Source of the DNA: Gemmatimonadota bacterium
GTDB lineage: Bacteria; Latescibacterota; UBA2968; UBA8231
Length of the DNA: 35,772 nucleotides
Assembly: GCA_002712305.1 (NCBI GenBank)
Contig: PATE01000122.1
Span: 1-35,772 of the forward strand
Direction: 5' to 3'
The position numbers were made by a program, and so were the translations under genes. Below the pieces are notes generated by a model. The model was not told where the DNA came from. It saw only the letters and a program-made list of their open reading frames with translations, and searched no databases. This document shows positions 1 to 9,438 of this stretch, one piece after another; position 1 is the stretch's first letter, and every line of letters begins with the position of its first letter.

Positions 1-560
1 AGGAATGCTGCAACCTGCGCGGTTACAGCATTCAAGTTCGCAGGCGCTCGTCGCGACGTGCCGGCAATTGCTGAGAACCTCAAAATATGGCGCACCGAGC
101 GCCCTGGAAACGCGTCGGCATTGGATGGCGAGCACGACACACCATTGCCCAGTGCGTCGATTGCAACGACAAATTACTTGTCAGTGTCCGCCAGTTTGCC
201 GCTTCCGATCAGGCCGGCAGCAATCAGTGTCTCATATCACCGGTGAAACCACGGACGAGGCAGCCTGACCCATCGCTGCGGCTGGATAGCAGAGAGGACA
301 TCGTTGCGCCCGCGGCCGTTCTGAACCATCGCAGAGACGAACGCTCATCCAGTAGCTGCACGTCTCGGCACCGGAAAGCCCCTTGCGCAGGGCACACCAG
401 ACGCACAGTCATGCCGCTTGTAGTTCCTATCCGCAGGGCAACGTTAGCAGTGAAGTCGAGAAGTAATCGCCTACAGGTAGAGAATGCAGCCGCCCCCAGC
501 GAGTGTGCAAAAAGCGAGCACGGCAACATATCAATGTGGCTCTCAAGGTACTATGATTGT
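1..560. other. No gene recognised at left edge
   Basis: I read both strands and found only short overlapping open frames with no recognisable motif, no good ribosome-binding site and Arg/Ser-rich translations typical of out-of-frame high-GC DNA. It may be intergenic or decayed DNA downstream of the TMEM43-family gene. Confidence 0.5.
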
Positions 561-600
561 CTGAGCTCCAGCGGCTTATAGCTCCACCGCTGGAACTCAG
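561..600. terminator. Hairpin downstream of TMEM43-family gene
   Basis: An inverted repeat pairs 561-574 (ctgagctccagcgg) with 587-600, giving 13 pairs with one C/A mismatch around a 12-nt loop. It lies 12 nt beyond the stop of the minus-strand gene ending at 613, so it could end that transcript. No T-tract follows on either strand, so an intrinsic terminator is only a possibility. Confidence 0.45.
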
Positions 601-612
601 ATGCGCTAACGT

Positions 613-1845
613 TTACTTGTTGGCGTATTTCCTTGCACCAAAGAATCCGCCAGCAGCAAGCAAGAGAAGTATGATAGATAGGAACGGCCGTGCGACGAAC
701 CAGGCGATTGCAATGGTTAGCAAAGCCAGTGGCAGCGCAATTAAAATGGCAACCAGCGTCGTACCAACGCCTACTACAGTGCCCATATGAATGCCGAAAA
801 ATGGAATCCGATCAATCACGGTCTCCAATATTTTAAACAGCATGGCAAGTCCTGCTGCCATAGCAACGAGGCCTGCCAAGCGTAAGATCCAAGTCTCTAA
901 TGCAAGCTCTTCTTCCGCCGTGTTAAACATGAGGTCTGCACTCGCTAACCCAACCTGTAGCAATTCAACCGTGCCAGTCTTGCTCAAATAGGGCTCCAGA
1001 CGATTGCCCTTCTGACGCGAGACCACACTGATTTCTGTCGGCGATGGCACGACTTCAAATTGCACCTTCAAATCGCCAATTTCAGGTTCGTCCGAATCGG
1101 CTCCGACATAGAGTCCGTTGCCCGTTCGGTGCACCGTCCAATCCCCAATTCGGTCACGCACTTCAGCCGGCAGGCGCAGCGCCTCAAACGCATCTATTTT
1201 TTCGATTAGCGATGACGAAAGTTGGAACACACCGACTATGATCTCATCAGCGGCAAACTCATCGCTGGGATAGGGAATCGACGACGGATTGCTACGCCCT
1301 CGGCTTCCCTTGCGGTTAAATGAACCCGAGTCAATGTGCTGTTCAGACCACACTTTTCGATACGTATATCGGGTTACCGTCTTCTCGCCACCGCCACTCA
1401 CCTTTTCTTTGCGCTCTTCTTTTTCTTCTTCCCACTGATACATTTCAGTCACGCGCCGTAGTTTCAGCGCACGTGCTTCAATCCCAAAATCCAGATCAGC
1501 TACTATGTCTTGGGTTGCCGCTTCACCCGAGAAGTGAATGAGTCTACCATCATTTGATGCGTCGAGAGCATCCGCGACCACTGGAACCACAGCACCCTTA
1601 CCCTCTTCAAGCGCCAACGAAACGTCTACAGCACGCCCCTCGTTCCAGAACAACAGCGGAAAGGCAGCTAGAAAGAGCACGAACCCTGCGATGGACTTAC
1701 TGGCTTGCTCCTGCAGACGCGAACCCCATGACTGGTGGGTTACTTCCGTAAATGAATCACCATCGCCGCCAGAATCGACAAAGTCCTCATTGCCGTCTTC
1801 CTCGGATGAATCTGCTGGCTCTTCGTAATACTCTTCATCGGCCAT
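613..1845 (-). CDS. TMEM43 (DUF1625) family membrane protein
   Basis: Encodes about 410 aa of the TMEM43/LUMA family. The bacterial members have no settled function. A very acidic N-terminus of about 35 residues (runs of Glu/Asp) is followed by a hydrophobic segment around residues 52-67 and directly by the family signature FWNEGRAV. A long soluble middle part follows, then three or four hydrophobic segments in the last 90 residues. The start chosen is the ATG at 1845, because gggaga sits 6 nt upstream of it; an in-frame ATG at 1881 would add 12 residues without such a site. The gene stands alone, with the IS91 remnant upstream. Family assignment is fairly sure; any role (membrane-domain organisation, by analogy with the eukaryotic protein) is inference. 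Confidence 0.8.
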   Translation of the reverse strand: MADEEYYEEPADSSEEDGNEDFVDSGGDGDSFTEVTHQSWGSRLQEQASKSIAGFVLFLAAFPLLFWNEGRAVDVSLALEEGKGAVVPVVADALDASNDGRLIHFSGEAATQDIVADLDFGIEARALKLRRVTEMYQWEEEKEERKEKVSGGGEKTVTRYTYRKVWSEQHIDSGSFNRKGSRGRSNPSSIPYPSDEFAADEIIVGVFQLSSSLIEKIDAFEALRLPAEVRDRIGDWTVHRTGNGLYVGADSDEPEIGDLKVQFEVVPSPTEISVVSRQKGNRLEPYLSKTGTVELLQVGLASADLMFNTAEEELALETWILRLAGLVAMAAGLAMLFKILETVIDRIPFFGIHMGTVVGVGTTLVAILIALPLALLTIAIAWFVARPFLSIILLLLAAGGFFGARKYANK

Positions 1846-1957
1846 GTGTCTCTCCCAATTCCTGGTTGAATACGCACTCACCGAATATGCAAAAGTGATA
1901 TATACATACTATCATCTATCGCGTCGATGGTGTGGTTAAGCACGATAAGGCACCATT
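1846..1957 (-). promoter_or_regulatory. AT-rich putative promoter region of the TMEM43-family gene
   Basis: This stretch is clearly more AT-rich than its surroundings and contains TATA-like runs around 1895-1915 on the minus strand (tatgtatatatc). It lies 50-70 nt before the chosen start codon. I cannot fix a -35/-10 pair with certainty. Confidence 0.3.
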
Positions 1958-2326
1958 ATGGCCAAGTTGCTGGCCAGAGTGTTTCAGTACGACGTCACCA
2001 TGTGTCCCACCTGCGCGGGGCGGATGAAGACCATTGCTGCTCTCACTGCGCCCTCTGCGATTGAGGCGTTTCTCAACGCCGTCGACTTGCCATCTCGAGC
2101 GCCACCGATCGCACCGTCCCGCCTGGATCGCCAACTCGAATTCGATGAGCCCGCCTGCATTCAGGCGGGTTTCAGCCGATATCCCTGTGCGCACGCGCCT
2201 GGCGGTTGCCGCAACGCGACCGCTTCGGCACGTCGGCGCATAGTAGTTTCAAAAGGCATTATCGTGAGTCTGGTGTTCCCTGTGCAAGCGATTTCTGCCG
2301 TGTCGGGACCTGTCTCTGATTGTTGA
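1949..2326 (+). pseudogene. C-terminal remnant of an IS91-family (Y2) transposase
   Basis: The frame from 1958 encodes LLARVFQYDVTMCPTCAGRM, then KTIAALTAPSAIEAFLNAVD and later PPIAPSR and a QLEFDEP-like segment. This is the pattern at the C-terminus of IS91-type transposases (LLARVF, a CPxCxG pair, then a PPxxPAR-type tail). A stop at 1946-1948 precedes it, and the catalytic HUH and tyrosine region is absent, so only the tail survives. The frame past about 2170 looks like element end or flanking DNA. It cannot move by itself. It probably marks an older rolling-circle element later disturbed by the neighbouring IS3 insertion or deletion. Confidence 0.7.
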
Positions 2327-2682
2327 ACGGCCGTATTCTGGTGGGTCAGGGGCCACCGCGCCTCGCGGTGGATCCAGGCAATTGGATTCGGGCACAGCCC
2401 CATCCTCTGCAGCCGGCGCGCAGGGCGACGGCGACTCAGGCTGCTTCGTAGTTTTCCTGGGATCAAGATCCCAGGGTGGTTCTATCCGGGTAGTTTCTTG
2501 TTTTCGTTGCGACCAAACCCACCAGTACGTGAGTCAGACTTTCCTGATGATCTCCCATGTATTCAGACGCATGATTCGGATCAACGCTGGCGAAGCCTCT
2601 GGACGTGGTGTCATTTCTATTCAGATCGTTTGTGCCGGCTCTCTGATGGGAATGTGGACACTGCCGATTGTGGTTGATGTTG
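2327..2682. other. Non-coding stretch between IS91 remnant and IS3 element
   Basis: No convincing gene on either strand. A small palindrome, ctgggatcaagatcccag, lies near 2457-2474. The rest may be IS91 end sequence or eroded DNA. Confidence 0.4.
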
Positions 2683-4811
<2,129 letters not shown>

Positions 4812-5119
4812 AGCTCACACACTGTACGACGGCAGGGAGACAACGTAGTGCAGGGCATTACCCACTGTCTCCGTGCGCAGTTCACCGCCGTTGGCGGCGT
4901 AGACTTGCTCACCTGGCGCTCCCCATGTAGATCCATAGCGACCTTCTCTAGCGGGTGACGGTTGTGGGGCTGGGCCTACAACGAACTTGGCCCACATTCT
5001 GGACCTGGGTCCCGCAAAGGCCGTGCCATTGCACCTTTTGGCGATCTTTCTGTTCTTGGATTCATGACCTTCTCCCTCCCTTTTCCCGGGCGGCCCTTGC
5101 GGACGCCCCGTTCCGCTTC
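4812..5119 (-). other. Intergenic stretch with a possible eroded coding fragment
   Basis: About 300 nt separate the flippase gene from the secreted-protein operon. On the minus strand, 4815-4940 reads as well-behaved coding (GAPGEQVYAANGGELR ... HYVVSLPSYSV then stop), resembling the tail of an exported enzyme, but I do not recognise it and no body of the gene remains upstream. The operon promoter should also lie here; I see no strong -35/-10 pair. Confidence 0.3.
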
Positions 5120-6928
5120 ATGATCCGCCTCAGTTCTGTCCTCCTTCTGGTGATCGCTACCGCCGTGAACGCCATCGAGTTTGTCGGCGTCGGCGTCGGC
5201 GACGGGGCGCTATCGTGGGACCAGGCCAAGTCATCGTCGCGGTTCGTCACTGTCGAGGCCGACAGCATTTGGATGTGGGACATTGCCACGGAGGCCAATC
5301 TGACCCCTGGTCTGGCCGAGCGTGGCGGCTTCGCCCTCTACGCGGGCGAGACCGGGATTGACACCCTGCGCACGACGGCGCTCTTCGACGGCGACCTGAC
5401 GACCTACTTCGACCCGGACGAGAATGCCGCCATCGAGCGCTCGTCCGCCATCCTCGTGGATCTCGGCGGTACCTTCAACATCAACCGGGTGCGCTTTGTT
5501 CCGCGCCTCGACGTCATCCACCGCAACCGTTTCCTGCAGGAGTTTTCCCTGCGCTCGGCGCTGATCCTGCCCCTCGGTGGCGTCGATCTCTTACTCGAGC
5601 GCAGTCTGGCGCATTTTCTGGCGCCGAATGAAAATACCGAGCCCGTCGTCGACCTGCGGTTCAACTCCGTGAGCGCCCGTTTCGTGCAGCTGGTGCCGCT
5701 GACCGGTCGCGCCTGGGAGATTGCCGAGCTCGAGGTCTATAGCGACGGCACCGTGCCCCAAGGCGAGTATGTGTCCGTGCCGCTGCCGGCGAGGCAAGCG
5801 ACGCCGGTGTGGGGCCAGGTTCGTTACGAGGGCGGCAATCTGGCGCAAGCGCCGTTCGTCGTGCAGACCCGCACCGGGCCCGATCCCCACCCCGTCCTCC
5901 ACTTCATCAAGAACGGCGACGAGCTCGTGCCGATTGACGGGGACTCGTGGGCGACAACGCGACCCGGTCTGCAAGGTCCAAGGGAGCCGAACCCGGCGTG
6001 GAGTGGTTGGTCGACGGTAACCGAAGGCGCCGTGCGCTCGCCGTCACTGAACCGCTACCTGCAGTTCCGCGTGGCTCTGCCGGCGCCCGGCACCGGCCTG
6101 GGGCAGCTGCGCTTCGATTACAGCTTTCCCCCCATCGCCCGCGACCTGGCTGCCGAGATCTGGCCACGCACTGCCACCGCCGGTGTCGAAACCGACTTCA
6201 CCTTGTTCCTGGCAGCCGAGATGAAGACCTCCGGCGCCGTGCAGCGGCGGGATACGGGTTTTCGTCAGATCGAGGTGCGTACGAGCGTAGAGATCTCTCG
6301 TGTCGGCCCCGTGTTCGTCGACGACGAGGAGGTGTTCGCCACCGCCCAGGTCCAACCCGGCGTGGGCTTCAGCCTCAACTTGTGGGAGCGAGTCCTGAAG
6401 GACGGCAGCTTCCTGCAGATCGAGTTGACCGCCGCCGCTCTGCGTGACCGCACACAGTTCGAGGTGCGCGCCGTCGATCGCCGCTCCGACGTCGATGACG
6501 GACAGTCCGTCGCCTACCAGTTGGCGCGCCCTGCCGACATCGACGTTTCGACGCCGGGGGGTGGTCTCATCGTCGATCTCGACGCTGACGGCGGCGACGG
6601 GCGGACCGAACTGCTGGCCAACATACGCCTCCACAGCCCGGTGATCACCCCCAATGGGGACGGTGCCAACGACGCACTACAGGTGTCGCTGTCGTTGCTC
6701 AAGCTCCTGGAGCCTGCGCGCCTGCGACTCGAGATCTTTGGCCTCGACGGCCAGCGTGTGCGCCGCGCGGTGGATAGGCCAAGCACCAGCGGCAATCTGA
6801 CCTTGAGCTGGGATGGCCGCGATGACGCCGGCCGGGTGGTGCCGCCGGGCAGCTACGTCTACCAGATTCGAGTTGACGCCGATGCGTCCAACGCCCGCCA
6901 TCACGGCATCGTGAGTGTTGCGTATTGA
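5120..6928 (+). CDS. Secreted discoidin-like protein with NGDG/FlgD-Ig C-terminal domain (paralogue A)
   Basis: A 602-aa exported protein. The start is placed at the ATG at 5120, which opens a signal peptide (MIRLSSVLLLVIATAVNA); the frame upstream is not coding-like. Residues about 80-210 resemble an F5/8 type C (discoidin) fold: an ALFDGDLTTYFDP loop, then ILVDLGGTFNINRVRFVPR, ending in IAELEVYSDG. A second beta-rich part follows, then a block shared with its paralogues (FPPIARDLAAEIWP, GVETDFTLFL, FRQIEVRTS). From residue 510 comes TPNGDGAND, and a FlgD-Ig/CHU_C-like domain with WDGRDDAGRVVPPGSYVYQI, ending in SVAY. It is the first gene of the operon; its stop overlaps the TTG start of the next (TTGA). 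No ribosome-binding site is seen. Binding of a glycan or surface polymer is an inference from the discoidin-like part. Confidence 0.8.
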   Translation: MIRLSSVLLLVIATAVNAIEFVGVGVGDGALSWDQAKSSSRFVTVEADSIWMWDIATEANLTPGLAERGGFALYAGETGIDTLRTTALFDGDLTTYFDPDENAAIERSSAILVDLGGTFNINRVRFVPRLDVIHRNRFLQEFSLRSALILPLGGVDLLLERSLAHFLAPNENTEPVVDLRFNSVSARFVQLVPLTGRAWEIAELEVYSDGTVPQGEYVSVPLPARQATPVWGQVRYEGGNLAQAPFVVQTRTGPDPHPVLHFIKNGDELVPIDGDSWATTRPGLQGPREPNPAWSGWSTVTEGAVRSPSLNRYLQFRVALPAPGTGLGQLRFDYSFPPIARDLAAEIWPRTATAGVETDFTLFLAAEMKTSGAVQRRDTGFRQIEVRTSVEISRVGPVFVDDEEVFATAQVQPGVGFSLNLWERVLKDGSFLQIELTAAALRDRTQFEVRAVDRRSDVDDGQSVAYQLARPADIDVSTPGGGLIVDLDADGGDGRTELLANIRLHSPVITPNGDGANDALQVSLSLLKLLEPARLRLEIFGLDGQRVRRAVDRPSTSGNLTLSWDGRDDAGRVVPPGSYVYQIRVDADASNARHHGIVSVAY

Positions 6929-9438
6929 ATCCCCTACGCGCCGCTGTTGCACTTCCGCTACTCGCCGCCTTCGTCGCAGCCCAGGAGCCTGAGGAGCCCA
7001 CTGATCCTGGCTACCGAGTCATCGGTAGCCAGGTCGTCGTCGAGGGCGCCGAGCAGTGGGCGGCGTGGCAGGCGCCGGAGGGTGCGGCTGTCGTCGGCGA
7101 GGACGGTGTGTCGCCGCGGTTACTGCAGCGGCGCACGAATGTGACCCTGAACGCCGAGAGATTCTTCTTCTACGACGGCGACCAGGACACAATCTACGGC
7201 GGCGTACGCATCGCCCGTTCGGGTGCCGAGACTGCAGAGCTCGCCATCGATGGCGACCCGACCACGTACTGGGAGCCGGATCCTACGACCCCGGTGGACG
7301 ACTGGGTTCTGGAGGTCTACCTCGGCCGTTCCGTCGTCGTCGAGCAGGTCATCGTGCGTTTTGCTGCCGAAGGGGAGGGGGACCCGTTCCTCAAATTCCG
7401 GGTGCGGTTGTCTGACGGAGACGATTTCATCGAGCGCACCAGCGTGGTCGAGTACTTCCGCGCCGGCCAGGTGAACATCGCCAACAAAGACCAGCGCGAG
7501 TTTGTGTTCGACGTGCGCCCGCAGCGTCCGGTGCCAGATGGCGTCGCCGGCGAGGTCGTACAGTTCGTCCGCATCGAGGCCCTGGACTCTGATGGTCCAC
7601 GGGGACGGGAAGTCGATGCGTATGCGTATGCCGCCTTGCCCGCAGAGGAAAAAGGGGCCATCGACTATTTTCGGCGCACCGTGACCGGGCGCGTATTGCC
7701 GGTGGACGAGCTCACCTGGATCGAACTACCCGATGAGGAGCGCGGCCCAGTCAGCTATTTCCGCTGGGAGCGGCCCCGGCTGGCCGAGATCGAGGTCGTC
7801 AGTCCGGGCGAGAACATCGTACTGCTTACTCAGGAGCGAATCAATCGGGAACAAGGCGTCCTGGGTAACGTTCTGCGTGCCCTCACCACCGATGGCAATG
7901 TCGGCTCGGAGTCCTTGATCAAGCCCTACGACCCGCTGCGCGATCGCAACCAGCTCGAGGTCGACCTGGGCGCCAAATACTGGCTCGACCGGATCCGCAT
8001 GGTGGCGTTGCACAAGCCGATGCGGGCGTACCAGGTGCTGCTCTCGGACGGCTCCTTCGATCCGAGCGGTGAACGGCTTTGGAACGAGCTGGATGAGCGC
8101 GCCAATCGCGAGCGCTACCTGCAACTGCAGGAAGGATTTCCGCTGCAGGAAGTCCGCTACATCCAGATCCGGGCGCTGCAGTTGCTGGGCACCGAGACGG
8201 AGGCAGGCACCCTGGCCGAGTTGCAGGCCTACGGCGAGGGCTACGTATCCGAAATCGAGCTGACATCGCCCGTCATCAAGCTCGGGGCGTCGCGTATGTT
8301 CACGAGCCTTTCGTGGGACGGCGAGGCGCCGAATGAAACCCGAATCGACATCCGCACGCGCGCCGGCGATGATCTGACCATCCTCCACCGCTACTTTGAC
8401 AGGTGGGGTCGCGAGATCAGCCAGGAGGCCTGGGAGGCGGTGCGCAACGAGTTCCGTGGTCGCGTGGAGGAGGTGGAGCTACCCGGCCCCCGATGGAGCA
8501 GCTACAGCGAGCTCTATCGTGAGTCGGGGGAGATGTTCCGGTCACCGAGCCCGCGGCGCTTCGCCCTCGTCAACGTCCGCCTGAGGACGACGAACCCGCA
8601 GCGCCGGGCCCTGATCCGTCGCCTGCGAATCGGACTGGCGCCGCCGCTTGTGGATCAGACCTTCGCCGAGATCACCCCGTCGCGGGACGTCGAGCCCGGG
8701 GTCGACACGGAGTTCACGATGTACCTACGGCCGCAGTTCGCCTCAGGCGATCCTGGCTTCGACGGCATCGGTCTGCGCTCGACCTCGACGGCGCCGGTGG
8801 AGCTGCTCGGTCTGCGCGCCGCCTCCGAGAGGCTGCTAAGCTTCGGCACCGGGCAGGATCTGCTGGAAGCGTCCAACATCGAGTCTGTCGACGGCGGTGT
8901 CGACATTACCCTGCCGGAGGCGGAGCGGCGCTCCGGCAGGATCTACGAGCTTCGTTTCCGAACCCAAGTCTTCCTCTCGGGAACGACGTTCCAGGCGCTG
9001 CTGTCGTTGGCCTCGCGGCCTGGCGTGGTGCAGCAGGCCAGTGACGGGGACGCAGTTGATTTTGTGCAGAGCCAGACCCTTGTCGCTCTGTCCCAGCTGC
9101 GTCCCGGCCGTCTGCTCGATGCTCTGCAGATCGAACCGCCGGTGTTCACGCCCAATGGGGATGGCATCAACGACAACACCATCGTCGGCATCGACGTTTT
9201 CCAGGTGCGCGGCAGCAACGCCCGCATCGGTGTCGAAGTGTTCGATCTGACCGGCGCCCGGGTCCGCGACCTGTCGCAAACCGCGCCGTCGCCGAGTGGT
9301 CGCCACCAGATCCTCTGGGATGGCCGCGACGACGGTGGCCGTCTTGTGGCGCCCGGCATCTACGTCGTGCGCGCCGCGATCGATGTCGACGCGTCGACCT
9401 CCGCTCAACGCACGGGGCTCATCCATGTCGCCTACTAG
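6925..9438 (+). CDS. Secreted protein with two discoidin-like regions and NGDG/FlgD-Ig C-terminus (paralogue B)
   Basis: An 837-aa exported protein, apparently started by TTG at 6925, which overlaps the previous stop; the signal peptide MNPLRAAVALPLLAAFVAAQ follows at once and no ATG is available nearby. Two discoidin-like regions are visible: AIDGDPTTYWEPDP with WVLEVYLGRSVVVEQVIVRF (about residues 105-145), and a second with ALTTDGNVGSE, LEVDLGAKYWLDRIRMVAL and LAELQAYGEG (about residues 310-445). The shared block (PPLVDQTFAEITPSRDVEPG, then TEFTMYL and GFDGIGLRS) follows. TPNGDGIND starts near 742 and the FlgD-Ig-like end carries WDGRDDGGRLVAPGIYVV and HVAY. It is the longest of the four paralogues, mainly through the duplicated discoidin part. 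The next gene starts inside its last 14 nt. Confidence 0.8.
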   Translation: MNPLRAAVALPLLAAFVAAQEPEEPTDPGYRVIGSQVVVEGAEQWAAWQAPEGAAVVGEDGVSPRLLQRRTNVTLNAERFFFYDGDQDTIYGGVRIARSGAETAELAIDGDPTTYWEPDPTTPVDDWVLEVYLGRSVVVEQVIVRFAAEGEGDPFLKFRVRLSDGDDFIERTSVVEYFRAGQVNIANKDQREFVFDVRPQRPVPDGVAGEVVQFVRIEALDSDGPRGREVDAYAYAALPAEEKGAIDYFRRTVTGRVLPVDELTWIELPDEERGPVSYFRWERPRLAEIEVVSPGENIVLLTQERINREQGVLGNVLRALTTDGNVGSESLIKPYDPLRDRNQLEVDLGAKYWLDRIRMVALHKPMRAYQVLLSDGSFDPSGERLWNELDERANRERYLQLQEGFPLQEVRYIQIRALQLLGTETEAGTLAELQAYGEGYVSEIELTSPVIKLGASRMFTSLSWDGEAPNETRIDIRTRAGDDLTILHRYFDRWGREISQEAWEAVRNEFRGRVEEVELPGPRWSSYSELYRESGEMFRSPSPRRFALVNVRLRTTNPQRRALIRRLRIGLAPPLVDQTFAEITPSRDVEPGVDTEFTMYLRPQFASGDPGFDGIGLRSTSTAPVELLGLRAASERLLSFGTGQDLLEASNIESVDGGVDITLPEAERRSGRIYELRFRTQVFLSGTTFQALLSLASRPGVVQQASDGDAVDFVQSQTLVALSQLRPGRLLDALQIEPPVFTPNGDGINDNTIVGIDVFQVRGSNARIGVEVFDLTGARVRDLSQTAPSPSGRHQILWDGRDDGGRLVAPGIYVVRAAIDVDASTSAQRTGLIHVAY

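Noticed and set aside
4955-5119. In-frame extension of paralogue A to an upstream start
   Set aside because: The 55 extra residues are Trp/Cys/Pro-rich and unlike coding sequence; a clean signal peptide begins at the ATG at 5120.
5184-5201. gtcggc triple repeat as a microsatellite or regulatory repeat
   Set aside because: It simply encodes the Val-Gly run at the mature N-terminus of paralogue A.
9296-9424. In-frame upstream start for OMP C
   Set aside because: It lies wholly inside the previous gene in another frame and would bury the signal peptide; ATG 9425 is better.
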